A stretch of DNA of 40,302 nt from JAKORR01 sp964608495. GTDB taxonomy: Bacteria; Armatimonadota; Zipacnadia; Zipacnadales; FEN-943. The notes below the pieces were generated by a model that was given only the letters and a program-made list of their open reading frames with translations, ran no database searches and was not told the DNA's origin. The DNA is taken from contig CAZSOQ010000012.1 in the NCBI GenBank assembly GCA_964608495.1, positions 1 to 40,302 on the forward strand, given 5' to 3'. How positions within the stretch are numbered: position 1 is the stretch's first letter; each line of letters opens with the position of its first letter. Shown piece after piece: positions 9,381 to 16,398 of the stretch. The position numbers were made by a program, and so were the translations under genes.

Positions 9381-10229
9381 TACGACTGGGACCTGGCCCC
9401 CACGCCGCTCATCGAGAACGTTCTCGGCCTCCTGGGCCACGAACCCAGCCTGACTACGGCCCTGGTGCCCGGCGTCACCCCTTCGGTCCACCTTTCGTCC
9501 CTCGCCACGCCCAGCGACCTCGCCTACGACGCGGCGACGAAGACTCTTTCGGTGGGGCTGCGCTACTACGCGGGCCAGACCTCGCAGGTCGCCGTCTCCG
9601 GTCTCACGCGCCCCGAGGCCCTCGTCTGGAACGGCAAGGCTCTCCCGGCGGTGGACGACCTCGGCGCCGCGCCCGAGGGCTGGACCTTCCACGAGGACCG
9701 CGGGCTGCTGGTGGCCAAGACGGCCTGGACGGAGGAGACGGGCACGCTCGTGGTCCGCGGCTGTGAGCCCGCGCCTTACCGCGAGCCCCGGCCCGCGACC
9801 CGGATCCTCAACGGCGGCTTCGAGGACGGCCTCCGGGGCTGGCGCTGCGACGCCAGGGCCACGCTCGACACGGAATCCCCGCGCACGGGCAGGGCGGCCC
9901 TGCGGATAGACGCGCGCCTGCCCGAAGGGGAAGTGCAGGCGAATGGCTCGCCCATGCGCGTCGAGCCGGGCCGCCGGTACAGGCTGACGGCCTACGTCCG
10001 CCAGCCCGAGGGCGAGGGCAGCTACAAGGTCACCGTGGACTGGCGCGATGCCGACGGGCGGCACCTCGCCTACGACAACGACTGGCAGGGCAGCGATCGC
10101 CCGGCGGCGTACTCGCTCCACGGCGGCGTCTTCACGGCCCCGCCCGGCGCCGCCAGCGCCGTCCTGATCCTGGGCGCCAAGCAGTGCCTCTGCCTGATGG
10201 ACGACATCACGCTCGAGCCGGCCGAGTAG
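9381..10229 (+). pseudogene. C-terminal continuation of the amber-interrupted secreted enzyme
   Basis: Directly after the TAG at 9378 the same frame continues with YDWDLAPTPLIENVLGLLG, a typical end of a toroid domain, then a beta domain and a second CBM4/9-like module (from about 9799: I-L-N-G-G-F-E-D-G-L-R-G-W ... M-D-D-I-T-L-E). This last module is clearly related to the N-terminal one of the upstream part, sharing R-L-T-x-x-V-R-Q, Y-K-V-T-x-D-W-R, H-G-G-V-F and I-L-G-A at matching spacing. A GTG at 9465 is the first standard start codon, but there is no ribosome binding site or signal peptide, so independent translation as a useful protein is unlikely. It ends in TAG, 32 bp before a convergent gene. 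Together the two parts would be a 1353-residue protein. Confidence 0.75.
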
Positions 10230-10261
10230 CGGCGCGGGGGCGAGCCGCGCGGGACGCGGGG

Positions 10262-12094
10262 CTAGGTCCGCCTTACGGCCCGGGCGACGGCCCTGACCGA
10301 ATCGCCCTCCGCCGCGAGCGTGCCCAGCCGGTACAGGCCGTTGCGGTTGGCCGCCACGCCCTCCTCGAGAGCCGCGCGAGCACCTTCCTGTCCCTGCACC
10401 CTCAGCTCCCACTCGCCCAGACGCAAGACCAACGCGCCGGCCTGCTCGTCCGCGGCCGGCTCGCAGTCGCTGCGCCCGTCGGTGACCAGCAGCGGCCACT
10501 CCTGCCGCACGCGCCACGCGCCCGGGACGCGCCACACCACTTCGAGGCCCGCGTCGCTCACCGCAAAGATGCCCTCGACCCGGCCCTCGTCTCCCTGCCA
10601 GGTCACGCGCGCCCGCAGCTTCTCGCCCTCGTCCTCCCACGCGAACTCGTACCCCTCCGGCTGCAGCTCGGCCAGGCGCACCCACGGCCCATCCTCCGTC
10701 TCTTTCCACGCGCAGCTCACAGCCGCGGGCTTCAGGGCCTGCACGCCGCGCCCGACCTCCTCGCCCTCGGGCCTCAGCCAGGAGGGCAGCAGGTAGCTGG
10801 GCCGCCCGGGCAGCGGCGCCAGCAGGCCCAGCTCTAGGGGCGCCTCGCCCCACAGCACCCGCCCGAGGCCCGTCGCGTCATAGCCTCCCGCGCCCCGCAG
10901 GTCCCACTGCAGGCTCACGCCCGCCCGGTGGGCGAAGGCCTTGCGGAACCTGGGGCCCAGGTCCACCGCGTAGGTCATCACCTCGGCGGGCAGCGGCCTC
11001 TCCTCGATCTCGGCCTCGGCGAAGTGGTAGGCGAAGGTCATGAGGCTGGCGGCGAGCATCAGGTAGACCGCATAGCTGCCATAGCTGTCGAAGCCCCATC
11101 CCACGGCCGGGTGGAAGGCGTTCTTCATGTGGCGTGGCGGGTCGAGCCGCAGCCAGGGCAGGATGCCCTTCAGCGCCAGCCTGGCCGCGCGCCGGAACAT
11201 GCCCGCGAGCACCGGGTCCTCCTCGGCCCAGCGCCCCGCCTCGTACTCACAGATCACGGCGAGCTGCATCTCGTTGAACTGGTACTGATTGCTGCGCCCG
11301 CCGAACCAGCCCAGGCCGTGGGGGTTGTGGAGCAGCAACTGCGTCAGCGCACCGCGTCGCAGGACCTCTCCGACCTGCCGCGCCATCGGTCCGTCGTACC
11401 CGGCCCACAGCATGGTGGACAGATTCACCCGCGGGACCCAGTCGTACACCACGGCCGCGTCGGCGTCGCAATACAGCCCGGCTTCGGTGAAACGCGGCAT
11501 GTGGTGGGGCAGGTGCCGCTCGACGTAGTCGCCGCCGCTGCGCAGGCCCAGCGCCCGGAGGAGCTGTTCCCCGGCGAGCGAGAAGGTGTTGAAGTTGAAG
11601 AGCTGCCCGGCGTCGTGATGGCCGAGAGTGTCCACGTAGACTGTGTCCGGATCGGCCTCGGCGAGGGTCTCCTCGGCGAAGGCCACCGTGTCCGCGGCCA
11701 GCCTGTCTCGCCCGTGCCACAGCGCCCAGCCGATCTCCTTGCTGAAGAACTCGGCCGCGAGGCTGGGCCCCGAGCCCGTCATCTGCCACCGGTAGAACCG
11801 CGCGAGCCGGCGCACCCCCGCATCGAGGTTCGCCAGCAGGTCCAGGCATCGGCCCGCGCCCACGAGGCCGCCCAGCGCGCCCACGAACCGCCCGGTGTCG
11901 TAGCAGTCCTCGGCGCCGTGCCAGGGGTCCAGGATCCGTCCTTCGTCGTCCTGCCAGCGCGCGGCCCTGCGCACCAGGGCCTCCGCCTCGTCCAGGTAGG
12001 CCTCGCGCCCCAGGCCGGTGGGGTCCGGTCGCCGGGCTTCCGCCAGGGAGAGGGCCCGTCGAAGCAGCTCCTCGGAGGCGAGCGGCGCTGCCAT
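10262..12094 (-). CDS. Cytosolic alpha/alpha-toroid hydrolase- or lyase-like protein
   Basis: The protein has 610 residues from the ATG at 12094 (reading further upstream runs into the N gap). No signal peptide is present, unlike most enzymes around it. Residues ~1-410 are helix-rich with repeated acidic and aromatic motifs: ARWQDDEGRILDPWHG, HDAGQLFNFNTFSLAGEQLL, GRSNQYQFNEMQ and FDSYGSYAVYLMLAASL, the layout of an (alpha/alpha) barrel as in many unsaturated-glucuronyl hydrolases, heparinase-like lyases and related glycosidases. Residues ~430-610 are beta-rich and may be a C-terminal sandwich. I do not recognise a named family. It lies tail to tail with the amber-interrupted enzyme and downstream of the Clp/YbjN unit, from which it is separated by a strong hairpin and the gap. 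It may process oligosaccharides after import. Confidence 0.75.
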   Translation of the reverse strand: MAAPLASEELLRRALSLAEARRPDPTGLGREAYLDEAEALVRRAARWQDDEGRILDPWHGAEDCYDTGRFVGALGGLVGAGRCLDLLANLDAGVRRLARFYRWQMTGSGPSLAAEFFSKEIGWALWHGRDRLAADTVAFAEETLAEADPDTVYVDTLGHHDAGQLFNFNTFSLAGEQLLRALGLRSGGDYVERHLPHHMPRFTEAGLYCDADAAVVYDWVPRVNLSTMLWAGYDGPMARQVGEVLRRGALTQLLLHNPHGLGWFGGRSNQYQFNEMQLAVICEYEAGRWAEEDPVLAGMFRRAARLALKGILPWLRLDPPRHMKNAFHPAVGWGFDSYGSYAVYLMLAASLMTFAYHFAEAEIEERPLPAEVMTYAVDLGPRFRKAFAHRAGVSLQWDLRGAGGYDATGLGRVLWGEAPLELGLLAPLPGRPSYLLPSWLRPEGEEVGRGVQALKPAAVSCAWKETEDGPWVRLAELQPEGYEFAWEDEGEKLRARVTWQGDEGRVEGIFAVSDAGLEVVWRVPGAWRVRQEWPLLVTDGRSDCEPAADEQAGALVLRLGEWELRVQGQEGARAALEEGVAANRNGLYRLGTLAAEGDSVRAVARAVRRT

Positions 12095-12114
12095 GAGGTC
12101 ATGCCCCCCAAAGA

Positions 12115-12124
12115 NNNNNNNNNN
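12115..12124. other. Assembly gap (10 N)
   Basis: Ten Ns sit 20 bp upstream of the start of the preceding minus-strand gene. The 7-mer CCAAAGA occurs immediately on both sides (12108-12114 and 12125-12131), as expected if two contigs with a short terminal overlap were joined by a standard-size spacer. The real distance may therefore be negative, with the two copies being one sequence. The linkage of genes left and right of the gap rests on scaffolding only. Confidence 0.95.
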
Positions 12125-12131
12125 CCAAAGA

Positions 12132-12191
12132 CCCGCCGCCCCCACAACCGCGGCTTCGCCCGATCAGGCGATCGGCCGTGGGGGCGGCGGG
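12132..12191 (-). terminator. Strong hairpin after the Clp/YbjN unit, probable terminator
   Basis: CCCGCCGCCCCCAC (12132-12145) is perfectly complementary to GTGGGGGCGGCGGG (12178-12191): a 14-bp stem with a 32-nt loop that itself contains CCGAT/ATCGG (12160-12164, 12171-12175). On the minus strand it begins 28 bp after the TAA of the YbjN-like gene and is followed by TCTTT, a short T-rich stretch just before the N gap. It is best read as an intrinsic terminator for the Clp/YbjN unit. Its stability may also explain why the assembly broke here. Confidence 0.6.
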
Positions 12192-12219
12192 ATTCCGCGT
12201 GACGGGGAGACTCGCGGCC

Positions 12220-12669
12220 TTAGGGGCTGACGCGGCTGCGGTCCAGCGCCCTCATGCCCCCGAACCGCTGCGTGATCCGGTCGTCGAATTCGTCCGCGGT
12301 CACCAGCACCGCGTGAACCGAGTCGCGCAGCTCGTCCATGTCCATGTGGGTCGCCAGGATCGTGTGCTCGAAGGTGATGTCCCCGTCCTCATCGAAGCCG
12401 AAGGCCCCGAACACGAAGTTCGCGTTGGTCCTAAGCAAGAACTCCATGAGCTCGGGCGTACGCTCGATGTTCGTGACGACGTAGGACCTGGTGCAGATCA
12501 CCGCCTCGTCGCGCCAGGACAGCACGCGGATGAAGGCTATGGCCGAGCCATAGGGCACCGCGAACCCCGGCACCTCGTCGAAGGTGTGCAGGACCCCGCC
12601 GAAGATGGTCTGCAGGTACTGCTTCGTCTTCTCATAGGCCTCTCGATGCTTGTCGTGGGCAAAGTCCAT
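12220..12669 (-). CDS. YbjN-fold (type III secretion chaperone-like) protein
   Basis: This 149-residue protein matches the YbjN pattern: an N-terminal helix, strands with W-R-D-E-A-V-I-C-T-R-S-Y-V, then the conserved core L-L-R-T-N-A-N-F-V-F-G-A-F-G-F-D-E-D-G and H-T-I-L-A-T-H-M-D-M-D-E-L, and a C-terminal helix with A-D-E-F-D-D-R-I-T-Q-R-F-G-G. YbjN proteins have the fold of type III secretion chaperones and are thought to bind and stabilise proteins; their partners are mostly unknown. GGAGG lies 8 bp upstream of the ATG. The gene starts 42 bp after the stop of the Clp ATPase gene on the same strand, so the two are almost certainly co-transcribed, suggesting a chaperone or adaptor role for that ATPase. 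No secretion apparatus is encoded nearby. Confidence 0.85.
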   Translation of the reverse strand: MDFAHDKHREAYEKTKQYLQTIFGGVLHTFDEVPGFAVPYGSAIAFIRVLSWRDEAVICTRSYVVTNIERTPELMEFLLRTNANFVFGAFGFDEDGDITFEHTILATHMDMDELRDSVHAVLVTADEFDDRITQRFGGMRALDRSRVSP

Positions 12670-12711
12670 ATACCTAGCCTCCCTCAGAATAGTCGGGGCT
12701 CTCTGTCGCCC

Positions 12712-15039
12712 CTAGTCCTCGGCGTCCACCGTAACCTTGCCGTCCTCAATCCGTGCCGTGAGCCGGATGCCCTCCTCGGGTCTGTCTGTGTTCGCCGCGT
12801 CCGACGCGTGCAGGACCGGGCGCATCAGCGCGGACTCGACCACGCGCCCGAGCCTGCCCGCGCCCTGCGACGGCGAGAACCCTTCCGCCGCGAGGTGGGC
12901 GATGACATCGTCGCCCACGGTCAGCTTGATGCCTCGCTCCGCCGCCTTCTCGCAGACCTGGGGGACCAGTATCCTGCGCACGATCTCCTGTACCGTCTCC
13001 TCGCTCAGGGGGTAGAAGGGACACACGGCGTCCACGCACTCCATCAGATCATCGCTCACCACCTGGCGGAGCTGTCGCTCCAGCCCCTCGTCGCGCGTGG
13101 TCGGCCCAAACCCTATCGAGGACTGACGGCGCGTTTGCAGGTCACAGGTCATGATGAAGATGACGTCGCTGAAGATGATGCGCTCGCCGCGCATCGTGCT
13201 GATGGTCCCCTGGCTGAACAACTGCTCGAACAGGGCCAGCACGTCGGGGTGGGCGTCCTCGATGTTGTCCAGCACCACCACGGAGTAGGGGTTGTCGTTG
13301 ACCCACTCGAGCCGCCCGCCCTCGTCGAACCCTATGTACCCCGGCGGCGACCCGATGAGCTTGTAGACCGTGTGATGATCCTGGTACTCGCTCATCTCCA
13401 GCTCCAGGATCTTGTCGGGCGAGTCGAACAGAAACCGCGCGATCTCCCGCGCCATGCTCGTCTTCCCCACGCCTGGCGGCCCCGCGAAGAGAAACACGCC
13501 GTTGGGGCGCTGCGGGTCCAGATCGAAGCCCCGCGTCGTGACCGACAGGTGCGTAGCCACCAGCGACGCCGCTTCCTGCTGTCCCGGCACCGTCGAGTTC
13601 AGGTGCTCCTCGAGCGTCTGCAGACGTACGGCGAGCTGCTGCTCGTCCTCGCCCACCGGCGCGCCGATGAGATTCGAGATCACCCGGTGCACCGTCTGCC
13701 GGTCCAGCGCCGGGCAGCACGAGGCCTGGGCCGCCGCGATCGCCGTGTCCAGCAGCTCGATGGCCTTGTCGGGAAAGCGCCGGTTCCTGATGTACCGGTC
13801 CGACAGGTCAACGATCTCCGACAGCAGGCTCACCTCGACCTGCACCCCACGCTCGCCTTCCCACTTCACGGCCAGTCGCTGCACGATAACCAGCGTGTCC
13901 TCGGCGTTCAGCTCGTCCACCCGCAGAGGATGGAACCGCCGCTCCAGCGCCCGATCCCTCTGGATGTACTGCCGGAACTCGTGCTCCGTCGTCGCCCCGA
14001 TGCACGCGACCTGACCCCGGGCCAGCGCCGGCTTCAGACGCTGCGCCAGGTCGCTGACCCCCGGGACCCCCGCCGCCCCGACGATCATGTGGAACTCGTC
14101 TATGAACAGCAGCACGCCGGGCTTCGACGCGTCGGCGATGATGGCCTCCACCCGCTCCTCCAAGTCCGACGCTGACCGCACCCCCTGCATGATCACCGTG
14201 GGCTGCAGCATGATTACCCGCGCGTCCCGCAGGTCCGCGGGCACGTCCCCGGCCACTATGCGCTGGGCCAGACCCTCGACTATGGCCGTCTTACCCACGC
14301 CCGCCGGTCCCACCAGCAGCGGGTTGCGCTTGTAGGAACGGCACAGGATCTCGATAATCGCGTCTATCTCGCGGTCCCGCCCGACCACCGGCGGCAGCTC
14401 CCCCCGTCGCGCCTTCTCCGTCAGGTCCACGCCGTACTGATCCAGCGTCGCCGTCGAGCGGTCACCGCCCTGGCCCTTGCGCCGCAGGTACTGCGCCAGG
14501 TCCGGCGAGGCCGAGGTCGTAGCCGCGTCCGCCTGGGCCTCCGCGGGCTCGCCCCCCCCCGCCTCTTCGGTCTTCTCGGGTGTCTCGACTGTCTCGGTCG
14601 TTGTCTGCTGCCCCTCAGGCGCCGTGGGTCCCTGCCCGTCGGCCTCGGTCGCCGCCGGGCCCCCGGCTTCGGTCGGTACGCCCGCCGCCTGAAGCACGGC
14701 GGCACACAGATGCCTCAGCCTTACCTCCTCCACGCCCTCGGCCTGGGCCAGCGAGCGCGCCAGCCCGACCACCTCCTCTATCGGCTTGTCGCCCGTGGAC
14801 GCGCCGGCGCGCAGCCGCCCGTCCAGGTCCCCACGGTACTGCTGCCAGTCCACGTCCGCGGCCATGCTCTCGACCATTGGCAGGTACCGGTCGAGCAGTG
14901 CCAGGAGCAGGTGCTGGAAGGTCGCCTGGGGGTGGCCCAGGTCCTTGGCCCGCTCCTCAGCCAACTGGATCAGGTAGCTGGCGCCCTTGTCCATCGCGGC
15001 GCCAACGGGGTTGCTCGGGACGCCACCAATGCGGTTCAT
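12712..15039 (-). CDS. ClpA/C-like double AAA+ ATPase with degenerate second ring
   Basis: The protein has 775 residues. Residues ~15-125 are a Clp N-domain (TFQHLLLALL); ~126-185 form an acidic, Ala/Thr/Glu-rich linker. The first AAA+ domain is complete: GPAGVGKT (244-251), FID314-E315, I-G-A-T-T sensor and A-L-E-R-R-F arginine finger. There is no M-domain, so it resembles ClpA more than ClpB or ClpC. The second AAA+ domain keeps GPPGVGKT (520-527) and the pore motif GSPPGYIGFDEGG, but Walker B reads V-L-D591-N592-I-E (normally D-E), sensor 1 reads M-T-C-D (normally T-S-N), and the usual L-N-R-I-D arginine-finger motif reads L-M-E-C-V-D. An I-G-F tripeptide sits where ClpP-binding loops lie. 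It probably unfolds proteins using ring 1, with ring 2 binding but hardly hydrolysing ATP (inference). The ATG at 15039 has GGGGAG 11 bp upstream; residue 16 is an alternative Met. Confidence 0.9.
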   Translation of the reverse strand: MNRIGGVPSNPVGAAMDKGASYLIQLAEERAKDLGHPQATFQHLLLALLDRYLPMVESMAADVDWQQYRGDLDGRLRAGASTGDKPIEEVVGLARSLAQAEGVEEVRLRHLCAAVLQAAGVPTEAGGPAATEADGQGPTAPEGQQTTTETVETPEKTEEAGGGEPAEAQADAATTSASPDLAQYLRRKGQGGDRSTATLDQYGVDLTEKARRGELPPVVGRDREIDAIIEILCRSYKRNPLLVGPAGVGKTAIVEGLAQRIVAGDVPADLRDARVIMLQPTVIMQGVRSASDLEERVEAIIADASKPGVLLFIDEFHMIVGAAGVPGVSDLAQRLKPALARGQVACIGATTEHEFRQYIQRDRALERRFHPLRVDELNAEDTLVIVQRLAVKWEGERGVQVEVSLLSEIVDLSDRYIRNRRFPDKAIELLDTAIAAAQASCCPALDRQTVHRVISNLIGAPVGEDEQQLAVRLQTLEEHLNSTVPGQQEAASLVATHLSVTTRGFDLDPQRPNGVFLFAGPPGVGKTSMAREIARFLFDSPDKILELEMSEYQDHHTVYKLIGSPPGYIGFDEGGRLEWVNDNPYSVVVLDNIEDAHPDVLALFEQLFSQGTISTMRGERIIFSDVIFIMTCDLQTRRQSSIGFGPTTRDEGLERQLRQVVSDDLMECVDAVCPFYPLSEETVQEIVRRILVPQVCEKAAERGIKLTVGDDVIAHLAAEGFSPSQGAGRLGRVVESALMRPVLHASDAANTDRPEEGIRLTARIEDGKVTVDAED

Positions 15040-15339
15040 GCACCGATACTCCCCATGTCACGGAATCTCGGGTCCGCTGCCCATTGGGGGGCCACAGGCC
15101 ACTGCCAGCTTCGCCGCGTCCGCCCTGCCTCCTCCTCCCTGCGCGCCGAATCCTCCCTCCCTCCGAGAGGACCCCCGGGGCCCCTCAGCCGCCCGAGCCT
15201 CCCACGCGGCCCGGGGCCGGCGGGCTTCCGTCCGGAGGACCCTTCCTCGCCGCCGGGAATATCCCTGTCGCCCAGCCAGGCCTGGGTGGCGGCTGCTTGC
15301 CGCCCTGACTCTCGGTGCTGCCACGCGTGGTGATAACGG
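15040..15339. promoter_or_regulatory. Divergent intergenic region between Clp unit and dehydrogenase operon
   Basis: This is 300 bp without a convincing gene. It must contain the promoters for the Clp/YbjN unit (leftward) and the dehydrogenase operon (rightward). Two perfect 10-bp palindromes lie close to the rightward start: CCAGGCCTGG (15276-15285) and CCACGCGTGG (15321-15330), the second only 9 bp before the ATG at 15340, where a bound protein would block translation initiation or transcription. The rest is C-rich on the plus strand with no visible -35/-10 boxes. In such GC-rich DNA short palindromes can be chance. Confidence 0.35.
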
Positions 15340-16332
15340 ATGATAGACGCCATTGGCGTTGTCTTTCCCAGGGCGAACGAGATCGAGCTTCAGCAGATCC
15401 AACTGCCCGACCCGGGCCCCGAAGACGTGGTGGTCGAGACCGAGTACTCCGGCATCAGCATCGGGACCGAGGGCTGGCTCCTCACCGGCACCTACTGGGG
15501 CACCACCTTCCCCCTGCTCACCGGCTACCAGAAGGTGGGCATCGTCACCCACTGCGGCGACCAGGTCCAGGGCTGCTCGGTGGGAGACAGGGTCTTCCTG
15601 CGCCACACGACCCTCGCCTCGCCCATCCGCCCCATGTGGGCCGGCCACACGAGCCGCTCCGTCTGCCACTGCGGTCAGCTCATCCCCGTGCCCGAGGCCG
15701 CCGACCCTGTGTCGGCAAGCCTGCTCGTCATGGTCGCCGTGGGCTACCACGGCTCCTGCGAGCTGGTGGACGTCCAGCCGGGCGACCTGGTGGTGGTCAT
15801 CGGCCAGGGCCTGATAGGCCAGTTCGCGGCCCAGGCCTGCAAGCAGCGCGGCTGCACCGTCATCACCACCGAACCCCACGACCTCCGCCGCCAGCTCTCC
15901 GCCCGCCTCGGCGCCGACGTGGCCGCCAATCCCCTCACCGAGGACATCAACGCCATCGTCCGCGGCTACAAGCAAGAGGGCGCCGACGTCATCGTGGACT
16001 GCTCCGCGAACGCGGCGGCCGTCAACGCCTCTTTCGAGTGGCTGAAGAACCGCGGGTCGAAGTACTGCTTCCAGGCCTACTACCCCGATCTTACGCCCAT
16101 TGACATGCTCTGGCCCCACGTCAAGGAGATGGTCGGCTACTTCCCGACCAACGTCACCGACGCGGGCATGCGCGAGATGATGCAGTGGATAGCCGACGGT
16201 CGCGCGCAGGTGAGGCCGCTCCTCACCCACTTGCGCGGCTGGCGCGACGCGCCCGAGCTCTTCCGCCTGATGATGGACCAGACTTCCGACTGCCTGGGGA
16301 TGGTGCTGGACTGGCAGGGCTGCCATGACTGA
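15340..16332 (+). CDS. MDR-superfamily dehydrogenase, BchC-like, zinc ligands absent
   Basis: This 330-residue NAD(P)-dependent oxidoreductase belongs to the medium-chain dehydrogenase/reductase superfamily. The catalytic domain carries S-G-I-S-I-G-T-E (37-44), which replaces the C-G-x-C-G-x-D zinc motif; this version is typical of the BchC-like branch. The nucleotide fold is marked by V-V-V-I-G-Q-G-L-I-G-Q (about 151-161) and the acidic E of T-T-E-P-H that follows the second strand, suggesting preference for NAD. The substrate is not predictable, but its place as first gene of an operon with another MDR enzyme, a glycosidase-like protein and a sugar isomerase points to oxidation or reduction of a sugar or cyclitol. 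The start ATG at 15340 lacks a strong Shine-Dalgarno. The next gene begins 66 bp downstream. Confidence 0.85.
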   Translation: MIDAIGVVFPRANEIELQQIQLPDPGPEDVVVETEYSGISIGTEGWLLTGTYWGTTFPLLTGYQKVGIVTHCGDQVQGCSVGDRVFLRHTTLASPIRPMWAGHTSRSVCHCGQLIPVPEAADPVSASLLVMVAVGYHGSCELVDVQPGDLVVVIGQGLIGQFAAQACKQRGCTVITTEPHDLRRQLSARLGADVAANPLTEDINAIVRGYKQEGADVIVDCSANAAAVNASFEWLKNRGSKYCFQAYYPDLTPIDMLWPHVKEMVGYFPTNVTDAGMREMMQWIADGRAQVRPLLTHLRGWRDAPELFRLMMDQTSDCLGMVLDWQGCHD

Positions 16333-16398
16333 GGCCCGTCGGGAGCGGCCCGCGTGCCTGCCCGGAACTCCTGCCCCAAGACGCGGAGGTAATATGCG

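Noticed and set aside
5772..10853. Minus-strand open frame of about 1690 codons opposite the interrupted secreted enzyme
   Set aside because: It is a shadow frame of GC-rich coding DNA; the plus strand has signal peptide, domains and sensible codon use.
10947..10961. ACCTGGG-G-CCCAGGT palindrome resembling the 6098-6115 operator
   Set aside because: It lies inside the coding sequence of the toroid gene, has different spacing, and is likely chance in GC-rich DNA.
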